Source: Nitrosomonas sp. (GTDB lineage Bacteria; Pseudomonadota; Gammaproteobacteria; Burkholderiales; Nitrosomonadaceae). From it: a DNA stretch of 64,000 bases. A program made the position numbers and the translations under genes. Positions 8,743-17,020 of this stretch are shown here, piece by piece (positions within the stretch are counted from its first letter, which is position 1; each line of letters opens with the position of its first letter). The DNA is taken from positions 372,001 to 436,000 of the forward strand of contig JADJES010000002.1 in the NCBI GenBank assembly GCA_016708955.1, written 5' to 3'. The notes under the pieces were generated by a model. That model had not been told where the DNA came from and searched no databases. It saw only the letters and a program-made list of their open reading frames with translations.

Positions 8743-10548
8743 TTAGGAGAGGGGCGTTTGCTGATGTTGCTTAATTTCTTCTTGTTGCTGTAATTCCCAC
8801 ATATGCGCATAAGTGCCATTGGCTGCCAGTAGTTGCGTGTGGGAGCCACGCTCGATAATACGGCCATGATCCATCACCAGAATTTGATCGGCATCAGCGA
8901 TGGTGGAAAGCCGGTGGGCAATGGTTAATGTGGTGCGGTTTTTTGCGATGCGTTTTAATTCCGCTTGGATGCGTTTTTCGGATTTTGAATCCAATGCCGA
9001 TGTGGCTTCATCAAAAATCAAGATTCCAGGATTTTTCAGAATGGTGCGGGCGATAGCCACACGTTGTTTTTCACCGCCGGACAATTTCAAACCGCGCTCA
9101 CCGACGATCGTTGCATATTTTTCCGGAAGGCTTTCAATAAAATCATGGATATGTGCTGATCGGGCTGCCGCGTAGATTTCTGCCGGTGTTGCATCTGGTC
9201 GCCCATAAGCGATGTTGTAAAAAATGCTGTCGTTAAATAGCACGGTGTCTTGCGGAACGATACCCATGGATGCCCGCAGACTTTGCTGGGTGACATCCCG
9301 GATATCCTGATTATTGATGAGAATGCAGCCAGATTGCACGTCATAAAAACGAAACAGCAAACGTGCGAGTGTGGATTTCCCAGAACCGCTATGGCCTACC
9401 ACCGCAATGTTTTTCCCCGCTGGGATATCAAAGCTGACGTCAAATAGTATCTGCCGGTTGGATTCGTAACTAAAGTTGACCTGGCTAAAGCGGATGGCAG
9501 GGTTTTGCGCATTGAGTATTTGGGCGTCCGGTTTATCCTGGATTTCCTTATTCTCATCCAATAGCGTGAACATGCGCTCCATATCAGCCAGAGAATGCTT
9601 GATTTCACGATAAACAAAGCCCAGAAAATGCAACGGCATGTAAAGTTGCAACATGAAAGCATTGATCAATACCAGATCGCCTAAAGTCATGCTGCCTTCG
9701 ACGACTTTATCGGCAGCCAGCAGCATTAAGAACGTGACACCCACAGCGATGATGGCGCTTTGTCCGGCATTCAGTGTTGCCAGTGAAGTTTGGTTGCGGA
9801 CAGCGGCTTTTTCCCACGATTGCAAATGCTCATCGTAACGGCGCGCTTCCCAGGCTTCGTTGCCAAAATATTTTACCGTTTCGTAATTCAGCAAGCTGTC
9901 TATTGCTTGAGTATTGGCTTTTGAATCCATGTTGTTCATGGTGCGGCGAAAAATCATGCGCCATTCAGTAACGATTAGCGTCAGTGCAATATAGGCCAGC
10001 AGGGTCAAGAAGATGATAATGGAAAACCAGATGTCGTACTTGCTGATTAATATGGCGAGCACCAGAGTAATTTCCAGCAAGGTAGGCAGGATATTAAACA
10101 GCATAAAATTCAACAGGAATGAAATGCCGCGTGTACCACGCTCAATATCGCGAGAAACGCCACCGGTTTGACGTTCCAAGTGAAAACGCAAAGACAGTGT
10201 GTGCAAATGCATGAATACTTTGTTCGCAACCCGGCGAATCGCGCGTTGTGTTACTTTGGCGAAGATTGCGTCACGCAGTTCCCCGAATAAGGTGCTACAT
10301 AGGCGTAAGACCCCATAACTAACTAATAAAAAGACCGGTAGTACCAGCATGGCACGCGGTTGATCTAAGGCATCGACAATTTCCTTTAGAACCAGTGGTA
10401 CCGAAACGTTGGCGAGTTTAGCCAATACCAATAAACTGAGTGCCAGGACAACCCTGACTTTAAATTCCCATAAATAGGGCAGCAGGGCGGCAATCGTTTT
10501 CAAATTGTTGCGTGTGGCTGCAGGTTTCTCAAGTCGAGTGGGGCGCAT
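8743..10548 (-). CDS. Atm1-type ABC exporter (fused permease and ATPase)
   Basis: A half-transporter of 601 residues with an N-terminal six-helix permease domain and a C-terminal ATPase. The permease has the signature stretch RDIERGTRGISFLLNFMLF near residues 133-151, characteristic of the Atm1/HMT1 branch that exports glutathione-linked or sulfur/metal compounds. The ATPase shows Walker A GHSGSGKST (about residue 385), signature LSGGEKQRVAIART (about 487), Walker B ILIFDEATSALD and the switch His in IAHRLSTI. It should act as a homodimer in the inner membrane. It lies downstream of an NRAMP-like gene on the same strand, 23 bases apart, hinting at a shared metal-related role. Substrate unproven. 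Confidence 0.88.
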   Translation of the reverse strand: MRPTRLEKPAATRNNLKTIAALLPYLWEFKVRVVLALSLLVLAKLANVSVPLVLKEIVDALDQPRAMLVLPVFLLVSYGVLRLCSTLFGELRDAIFAKVTQRAIRRVANKVFMHLHTLSLRFHLERQTGGVSRDIERGTRGISFLLNFMLFNILPTLLEITLVLAILISKYDIWFSIIIFLTLLAYIALTLIVTEWRMIFRRTMNNMDSKANTQAIDSLLNYETVKYFGNEAWEARRYDEHLQSWEKAAVRNQTSLATLNAGQSAIIAVGVTFLMLLAADKVVEGSMTLGDLVLINAFMLQLYMPLHFLGFVYREIKHSLADMERMFTLLDENKEIQDKPDAQILNAQNPAIRFSQVNFSYESNRQILFDVSFDIPAGKNIAVVGHSGSGKSTLARLLFRFYDVQSGCILINNQDIRDVTQQSLRASMGIVPQDTVLFNDSIFYNIAYGRPDATPAEIYAAARSAHIHDFIESLPEKYATIVGERGLKLSGGEKQRVAIARTILKNPGILIFDEATSALDSKSEKRIQAELKRIAKNRTTLTIAHRLSTIADADQILVMDHGRIIERGSHTQLLAANGTYAHMWELQQQEEIKQHQQTPLS

Positions 10549-10571
10549 CGGGATCGATTAAAAGATGCAGA

Positions 10572-11849
10572 TTAAAGTAGTAAATAACTGATCGAACATC
10601 CTAACAAAGCAGCCACTCCCAACCAACACCAGAGCAACATGAGTTTTCCTGGACGATGCTCGTCAGGTATGCTTTTATTAAACATCGCCTGCATGTTCAG
10701 TATTGCCAGAATGGGCGCCGCAACAAAAGCAATCACGGTAGCAATTTTTACCATTTCCCGCATGAAGGTCATATAAAAGAACAGTATTAATAATGTGCCG
10801 GTGATGATAATGAATAACCAGATTAAATAAGTTTTCTCATTATTGCGATGCTTAATTTGTTGTGGGAACAACAATTCAAGCGAAGCACTAATAGTACGCG
10901 GAAAAGCATCCAGCACGGTCAGTGTGGTGCTAAACATGGTGGCCAGTGCGGCAATGGCAACAACAGGATAAGCCCATGGCCCCAGGGCTTGTTCATACAT
11001 GTTCATCAATTGGCCTGCAAATGCAGCGCCTCCGGGTGCAAATGTTTCGCCACTGCCATACATTACGAGTGCGCCTAGTAATAAGAAGCATGTCGCCAGA
11101 AATGCGGTTCCGATATAACCCACTCTGAAATCGAATAAAGTTTCTTTCATGCTGGTTATCTTGCCGTCGCTTTCATTCTTGCTTTTTGACCAGATGGAAT
11201 GCCACACGGAAAGATCCAGCGGCGCAGGCATCCAACCAAGAAATGTCGCTAAAAATATTAAATGTGCGGTATCGGAAAAAGAGAAAGAAACAGTTGCCGA
11301 TTTATGATGGCCTGGATTATTGAATAACAACATGATCACGGCAGCAACAGAAGTTACCGTGAGTACCAGGATGATGACTTTCATCAATTTATCTAACAAT
11401 ACATAGTGACCGCTCACCAGTAATGTGAAGGAAAGTAGTAGTAACGCACTGCTAATGATAAATGCAACTATCTGTGGATCATGTCCGCCAAGTCCTTCCA
11501 GTCCAAAAATATGCGTTATCAAACCGGAAGTAACTACAGTAATAGCAGCTTGAACGATAAACATGGTGGCTATCGTCATGAGCAGGTATAACCACACGGC
11601 CCATTTTCCGAGTTTCATATAGCCGTGTAATATGTTTTGTCCCGTCGCGGCGGTGTAGCGCGGCCCAAACTCAAAGAAAGGATACTTAATCAGATGGATG
11701 ATAATGATAGCAATTATCAGCTCAAATCCGAACATTCCGCCCGCTTGCGTGGATTGAACCAAATGGGATACGCCGACTGCGGCGCCTGCATACAATAACC
11801 CAGGACCCAAACGTGAGATAAAATGATTAAAAAGTTTGTAAAGTGACAT
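10572..11849 (-). CDS. NRAMP-like divalent metal transporter with a non-canonical ion site
   Basis: A 425-residue integral membrane protein with about 11 hydrophobic segments, related to NRAMP metal-ion carriers. The N-terminal GPGLLY and the conserved QAG after helix 1 fit the family. The metal-binding helix 1 motif DPGN is replaced by GVSH (residues 26-29), and the helix 6 MPH motif reads MPAP. Known metal-coordinating Asp and Asn are therefore absent, so this is a divergent branch and its substrate may not be Mn or Fe. It is transcribed just upstream of the Atm1-type exporter and probably in one operon with it. Confidence 0.75.
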   Translation of the reverse strand: MSLYKLFNHFISRLGPGLLYAGAAVGVSHLVQSTQAGGMFGFELIIAIIIIHLIKYPFFEFGPRYTAATGQNILHGYMKLGKWAVWLYLLMTIATMFIVQAAITVVTSGLITHIFGLEGLGGHDPQIVAFIISSALLLLSFTLLVSGHYVLLDKLMKVIILVLTVTSVAAVIMLLFNNPGHHKSATVSFSFSDTAHLIFLATFLGWMPAPLDLSVWHSIWSKSKNESDGKITSMKETLFDFRVGYIGTAFLATCFLLLGALVMYGSGETFAPGGAAFAGQLMNMYEQALGPWAYPVVAIAALATMFSTTLTVLDAFPRTISASLELLFPQQIKHRNNEKTYLIWLFIIITGTLLILFFYMTFMREMVKIATVIAFVAAPILAILNMQAMFNKSIPDEHRPGKLMLLWCWLGVAALLGCSISYLLL

Positions 11850-12053
11850 TGTTCTAATTTCTTCGAGATATCGAATTATGAAGCTGATCTCAGGTTCTTC
11901 CCAAAAAACTACGGTATTTTTTTCTTGCCCTCTTGAGTTCCTGAGGCAACGGCGCTAAGGTAACACAAGTATTGATATCCTTTGTGCTGATTTGTTGGAA
12001 GTAAGAAGAATGGTCATCACAGCGGAATTTTAGAATGTGTTACTAGATCAATT

Positions 12054-12458
12054 ATGGAAATTACCTGCTATCGAGATCTTGAAATCAACCGGGAAGCGCG
12101 TCACCTGCCAGCGAGTACTTATAATTTGGCGATCACCTTGTTAGCGCGCTGTCCTACTAAACATTTATTTGTTCCCATTCGCAGCATGCAGTATATGGCG
12201 ATTATTGATCAGGAAGAGTTTGTGTTTATCGACGGAGAGCGTAAATGCTGGATTGATATTGCGTGGCGTAATTTTAAGCCGCAAGCCCGGGATGCGCTGG
12301 ATCAACCGGTTGCTTACGAAGCCGTTTATTACCGTACGAACCTGGCAGCCCTAATGTCACGGCTGCAAAGGGAGTTTCCGGCTGCCTTGCAGGCGCTGGT
12401 TAACAAAACAAAGCTGGATGGCCCAGCCCGGATTATCCATTTTCCAGATAAAAACTAA
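12054..12458 (+). CDS. Conserved hypothetical protein (134 aa)
   Basis: A 134-residue soluble protein with no motif I recognise. The composition looks like a real protein: mixed beta/alpha character, a central FVFIDGERKCWIDIAW segment and a C-terminal helix-rich part. It is the first gene divergent from the NRAMP-like gene, with a 204-base gap, and it overlaps by 4 bases the stop of a convergent small gene (12455-12757). No signal peptide or membrane segment is visible. The existence of the gene is likely; its function is unknown. Confidence 0.7.
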   Translation: MEITCYRDLEINREARHLPASTYNLAITLLARCPTKHLFVPIRSMQYMAIIDQEEFVFIDGERKCWIDIAWRNFKPQARDALDQPVAYEAVYYRTNLAALMSRLQREFPAALQALVNKTKLDGPARIIHFPDKN

Positions 12459-12757
12459 TCATCATCTTGCAATTCGGTATCCCAGCCTTTTGCTTTGGCG
12501 CTTGAAATAGCTTCGTTATATAACCGCGCATGCCGCTCACGTAAGTCCTCGGGCAAACGGCTTGGCAAGTGTGCATATGGCTCCCAGGCATTGTGAACTT
12601 TTTCATACAACGATTGCATTTGTGCACCGCTCCAGCCTACACAAGTCTCTGTTTCGGGCAGAATACCAAACACCCACGCGTCGCGTACGATGCGGCCCAG
12701 GTGCGTTAATCCTTCATTTTGATCCTGATCGATACCCACATAAAATTGTTCTGTCAT
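12455..12757 (-). CDS. Conserved hypothetical protein (100 aa)
   Basis: A 100-residue, acidic, Trp-rich cytoplasmic protein starting MTEQFYVGIDQDQNEGLTHL. It is predicted to be mostly helical, with no catalytic motif that I recognise. It converges on the 134-aa gene with a 4-base overlap of stop codons, and lies 60 bases downstream of the Kef/YbaL antiporter on the same strand, so it could be its last operon member. Function unknown. Confidence 0.65.
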   Translation of the reverse strand: MTEQFYVGIDQDQNEGLTHLGRIVRDAWVFGILPETETCVGWSGAQMQSLYEKVHNAWEPYAHLPSRLPEDLRERHARLYNEAISSAKAKGWDTELQDDD

Positions 12758-12817
12758 TGCGTTAATCTCTTGAAAATTTGCATATTATTGTAGGTGGTTT
12801 TAGGCTTGCAAGCCAGA

Positions 12818-14536
12818 TTAGCTTTCTTTATGGGTAGATTCAGATTTTGCATTGAAGCGATCCAATATGTGATGGGTCATGCTCTTGGCGAGCTCTTCCT
12901 CGCCAAAGAATACAGTACCTAGCTCGTCTTTGCGTAATAATTTTGTTTCATCCTCGCTACGAGTACGCAATACAATTTCAATGGACGGATTCAATGTACG
13001 TGCGGTATCAATCATTTGGCGAACATTTAACGGGTCGGATGTTGCAACGACCAGCATGGCGGCATCCGTGATATGCGCTTGTATCAGTACTGAAGGTTCC
13101 GTAGCATCACCGGATACTGCGTTTTTACCTTGTTTGCGAAGGTGCTGTACCAGTTCACGATTCTGCTCTGCGATGATATAAGGGATATCCTTTTCATTCA
13201 GCGCATTTGCAATGCGCTGACCGACGTGGCCATATCCCACGATAACAACCTGCCCCTGAAGAAATTTACGTTCTGTGCTCATGGGTAGCTCAGCGAATGG
13301 ATCATCGCGATTTTCATATTTTCGTGCTACTGCAGAGTATTTCAATATCCAATTTCTAATAGGCACGACTGCAGCAAAGGCAATCGGATTAAAAGCAATT
13401 GAGATTAAAGCGCCAGCAAGCACCAGACTCATTCCTTCACTAGACATCAATCCAAGCGATAGCCCTAATCCGGCGAGAATAAAAGAAAATTCCCCAATCT
13501 GCCCTAAACTTGCTGCCACTGTCAGTGCTGTGTTGAGTGGATAGCGAAGCATTAGAACCAGCAGCATGGCCGCCATAGATTTGCCAACAATAATAATGGC
13601 TACAACGGCTAAAACATGCATGGGTTCATTGATCAGAATGGTGGGATCAAACAGCATGCCGACAGAAACAAAAAACAACACTGCAAAAGCATCACGTAAT
13701 GGCAGTGATTCCTCGGCGGCACGATGACTGAACTCGGATTCGCGCATGACCATGCCCGCGAAGAAGGCACCGAGTGCAAACGACACATTAAATAGCGCTG
13801 CAGCACCATAAGCAATGCAAATCGCGAAAGCAACGACAGAAAGAGTAAATAATTCACGCGAGCCGGTGCGCGCGACTTGCCACAACAACCAAGGTAATAC
13901 ACGATGACCGACTACCAGCATCAAAGCAATAAAAGCTGAAACCAGCAGCAATGTATGTCCAACGGTGAGCCAGAGAGAGCTTGTTGCACTCTCAGTTCCG
14001 TTGGATCCTCCCAGCATGGTGGCAAACGAAGGTAAAAGCACAAGAATCAATACAGTGACTAAATCTTCAACAATCAGCCAGCCAACGGCAATCTGACCGT
14101 TCATGGTTTCCAGAAGACCACGTGATTCAAGCGCTTTAAGCAAAACAACCGTGCTGGCACAAGATAATGACAAACCCAGAACTAAACCCGCACCTAAACT
14201 CCAGCCCCAGGAGTCGGCCAAAGCCATGCCTAAAATGGTCGCAACGGCCATTTGAACAATTGCACCTGGCAAAGCGATACGTTTTACTGCAAGCAGATCA
14301 TTCAGTGAGAAATGCAATCCAACCCCAAACATCAATAACATAATACCGATTTCAGATAATTGAGAAGCAATGCCAATGTCTGCGACAAACCCAGGTGTAG
14401 CGGGGCCAATAGCAATCCCGGCGAGGAGATAACCTACCAATGCCGGTGTTTTAAGCCGTTCCGCAATAAAGCCAAAGATTAAGGCAAGACCAAATCCGGC
14501 TGCAATCGTAGTAATCAGTCCAATGTTATGTTCCAT
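12818..14536 (-). CDS. Kef/YbaL-type monovalent cation:proton antiporter
   Basis: A 572-residue CPA2-family antiporter. The first 390 residues hold about 12 membrane helices, including MLLMFGVGLHFSL and the family segment SLGQIGEFSFILAGLGL. The C-terminal cytoplasmic part is a TrkA-N (RCK) domain beginning VVIVGYGHVGQRIA near residue 420, a Rossmann nucleotide-binding motif. There is no obvious glutathione-binding loop to separate KefB/KefC from YbaL, and overall arrangement looks like YbaL. It should exchange K+ or Na+ for protons across the inner membrane. A second, broken CPA2 antiporter gene lies at 53762-55753. Confidence 0.88.
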   Translation of the reverse strand: MEHNIGLITTIAAGFGLALIFGFIAERLKTPALVGYLLAGIAIGPATPGFVADIGIASQLSEIGIMLLMFGVGLHFSLNDLLAVKRIALPGAIVQMAVATILGMALADSWGWSLGAGLVLGLSLSCASTVVLLKALESRGLLETMNGQIAVGWLIVEDLVTVLILVLLPSFATMLGGSNGTESATSSLWLTVGHTLLLVSAFIALMLVVGHRVLPWLLWQVARTGSRELFTLSVVAFAICIAYGAAALFNVSFALGAFFAGMVMRESEFSHRAAEESLPLRDAFAVLFFVSVGMLFDPTILINEPMHVLAVVAIIIVGKSMAAMLLVLMLRYPLNTALTVAASLGQIGEFSFILAGLGLSLGLMSSEGMSLVLAGALISIAFNPIAFAAVVPIRNWILKYSAVARKYENRDDPFAELPMSTERKFLQGQVVIVGYGHVGQRIANALNEKDIPYIIAEQNRELVQHLRKQGKNAVSGDATEPSVLIQAHITDAAMLVVATSDPLNVRQMIDTARTLNPSIEIVLRTRSEDETKLLRKDELGTVFFGEEELAKSMTHHILDRFNAKSESTHKES

Positions 14537-14600
14537 TCGAATTCCAGTATTTTTGCCTCATAGGCGTATTGGCCGGCTTATTTGGTTCGCTTTATTAGGA

Positions 14601-16511
14601 TTACCGGATACTTTTCTGCGCATCAGCTTCAATATCGGTACTGGGAGCGCTATCAGATACAGCAGGTGTGTTTAAAAATTTCTCGAACTCAACGCGCTCT
14701 TCTTCAATGGCATCCAGAATCTGGCGTTTAAACTCATCGCGTGAGAATGCTTCCTCGAGCATCAGAAGAAGCTTCTCAACGGTCAATCCAATGCTAATTC
14801 CCCCAATAATACCACCGATGGCTGCGCCGATGGCCGTACCGATGCCGGGAATAAATGAACCCAGCGCCATACCGGCCGCCGCGCCAGCCGCCGCCCCGCC
14901 TAAGGCACTGACCGCTTTGCCGGCAGTTACCTTAATCAAGGCCTGGGCGCCGAGCTTGATAATCCCCTTTCCTGCCACCTTGGCAGTGATCTTTCCGGCG
15001 ATTGCACCAGTGATGGCACCCGCGGTACCAATGCCGCCGGAGATCAGCATACGATTTTCAAGATTGATGATGACGCTGTGTGTGGGCGGTTCTTTGAGCG
15101 CACTCAGTGAAGCGTGTCTGACGATTTCCAGTTGTGAATTATCAATGGGTTCAATGCGGTTCTCAGCTAAGATTTGCTCAACTTTTTGCAAATGCTCGGT
15201 GCGTAATTGCTGATTATTCTGTAGCACCTCTTCGATGGATTGTTGTACCGGGCCAAATACATTGCCTTTCATCAGATAATTTTGCAGCTTCTCGGCCATC
15301 CAGTTTTCCAGAACGCCGGTGGCCAATGCCACGATACGTTCATACTCTCCCGGCAGACTGTAATACCAATCCAGATAATCATCCACATTGCCGGCCATTT
15401 GCTGGAAACCCGTACCGGTGGTTTCGCGCAATTTTTCCAGCGATGTTTCCAGCTTACTGAGACTATCGAGATAAGCCTGCTCAATTTGCGCGGCTGTTCC
15501 GGGCTTGTAGTAATCATCGCCGATCATTTCCACGGTTTGAATCACAGTTTGTTTTGATGCCTGTATTTCTTTGATGGTTTCCGGATTGGAACGCAGCCAA
15601 GCATCGACGTACACCGTCGAAGGCACGTAAATAAAGAATATAAAGAAGGTAGCAAATGCCGAGGTGAGCGCCCAGGCCCAGGGCGAAACTGTAGGCGGCT
15701 GATCGGTATCCTGTATGGGCGCGAATACACGGCGGTGTTCGGATAATGGAACCATAAAACTGGAAATCCCGAGTGCCACGTTATAAAAAAACAGCAAGCT
15801 ACCCAGAAAAACGCAACCCAGATAAAGCACATCACTGAATGAATGCAGGCTGCCTAGCGCATACCGCTTCATTCCTTCAATAAAACCCAGCAACCGGTTG
15901 GTTTCAAGAATCAAGATACTGTTTGTCGTTCCATCCAATCTCTGACTTTCCATCGCGACAGCTTCGGCCAATGTGGCATATTGACGGCTTGCATCGGTAT
16001 GGTTTACAAACACAACAAAAAACACGGCCATCGCCAGCGCAGTCACCCAACGCGACCAGGCTAAGGATTTATGTACGGCGATATACGGTTTATATTCACG
16101 GGCGGCAATCGGGAAGAAAATGGCATAAATGACGGCAAATACCGGAATAGCCGCAAAGAAGATCAACCACTCCTGTTTTTCTGCCGAGCCGAGATAAAAT
16201 AACAGTAAAAAAGCAAAAACAATCGACCACAGTAACCACCAGATGTATGCCAGAATCCGGCGGGTAAAGAGCCAATGTAGAATGCCCAGTTTCTTGAATT
16301 GGCTGGAAAGATAAATTCTTTCAATTGTCACTGCATAAATCGCAGCAAAGTAAATGGGTAATCCAAACAGGAATGTTATCAATAAGGCAAACCACAGCTG
16401 TTTATCCGGAATCAATCGGCCAAAATAGTAAGCAAACCCCAACCAACTCGCAGAAAATGCCAAATAGCCGAGCGTTCTTACGAAACTAAAGTTTTTAAGC
16501 ACTGAAAACAC
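14601..16511 (-). CDS. Large polytopic membrane protein with C-terminal glycine-zipper region
   Basis: A 636-residue protein of unknown function. Residues 1-190 hold about five membrane helices, with two to three more near 225-310. A long helical, probably coiled-coil soluble region follows (about 320-480). Residues about 500-600 are an Ala/Gly-rich zipper with repeated GxxxG spacing (GTAGAITGAIAG, GGAAAGAAAGMALGSFIPG, GAAIGGIIGG), which often inserts into membranes or oligomerises. The tail is acidic and disordered. A 181-codon frame antisense to the zipper is a compositional shadow. It lies downstream of the EF-hand protein gene on the same strand, but 509 bases apart. Confidence 0.7.
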   Translation of the reverse strand: MFSVLKNFSFVRTLGYLAFSASWLGFAYYFGRLIPDKQLWFALLITFLFGLPIYFAAIYAVTIERIYLSSQFKKLGILHWLFTRRILAYIWWLLWSIVFAFLLLFYLGSAEKQEWLIFFAAIPVFAVIYAIFFPIAAREYKPYIAVHKSLAWSRWVTALAMAVFFVVFVNHTDASRQYATLAEAVAMESQRLDGTTNSILILETNRLLGFIEGMKRYALGSLHSFSDVLYLGCVFLGSLLFFYNVALGISSFMVPLSEHRRVFAPIQDTDQPPTVSPWAWALTSAFATFFIFFIYVPSTVYVDAWLRSNPETIKEIQASKQTVIQTVEMIGDDYYKPGTAAQIEQAYLDSLSKLETSLEKLRETTGTGFQQMAGNVDDYLDWYYSLPGEYERIVALATGVLENWMAEKLQNYLMKGNVFGPVQQSIEEVLQNNQQLRTEHLQKVEQILAENRIEPIDNSQLEIVRHASLSALKEPPTHSVIINLENRMLISGGIGTAGAITGAIAGKITAKVAGKGIIKLGAQALIKVTAGKAVSALGGAAAGAAAGMALGSFIPGIGTAIGAAIGGIIGGISIGLTVEKLLLMLEEAFSRDEFKRQILDAIEEERVEFEKFLNTPAVSDSAPSTDIEADAQKSIR

Positions 16512-17020
16512 AACAATGATTCCTTCATGATCGACAACCGGGGATAAAAACGAGCTACAGCGGGACGGAAAAATAAACTAAAGTCGTTGACTGATAGTAG
16601 ACTTGATCTGGCTAGGGGCTGTCAAGATATTGATTCATTGACTTGGGAGGTTGTGTGTTTTAATTCGAGTTTTGTTTAATTTTAACTAGGAATCTGTCGG
16701 TCTTAAACATTTTTTGTGAGCCAAGTGGGAGATCGGGTCCGGATTTACTCAATTTTTAGGCGCATGGCGAGATCATAATGCAGAGTAGTAGGTTGAATAA
16801 GTTTGTGTCAGCCATCACATCGAATAACATTATTCAACGATCTAATTCCACTATAACAGTAATTCAGATAGTGTATTCCTTTGTATTTATATAGAAAATT
16901 GGAATAACACTAAAAGGGTAAAGCGATTGGCGCAATTCTTATTCCACAAGAATTGCTAAAATAGCGCGAATCGATTCCTCATAAATTAAACAAATTCAAT
17001 CAGCATAAACTAACCCTAAC
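16512..17020. other. Long intergenic gap with two inverted repeats
   Basis: About 500 AT-rich bases without a supportable gene. Two perfect 9-bp inverted repeats are visible. GTTGAATAA/TTATTCAAC lies at 16792-16800 and 16830-16838 (29-base loop). GCAATTCTT/AAGAATTGC lies at 16932-16940 and 16948-16956 (7-base loop). The second sits about 65 bases past the stop of the EF-hand gene and could be a transcription terminator, but it lacks a clear T-tract. The first could be an operator or simply chance structure in AT-rich DNA. Confidence 0.45.

Noticed and set aside
14668..15213. 181-codon plus-strand frame, Ala/Pro-rich
   Set aside because: Lies entirely antisense to the glycine-zipper gene; its Ala/Pro composition is the reverse image of Gly/Ala codons and it has no ribosome binding site.
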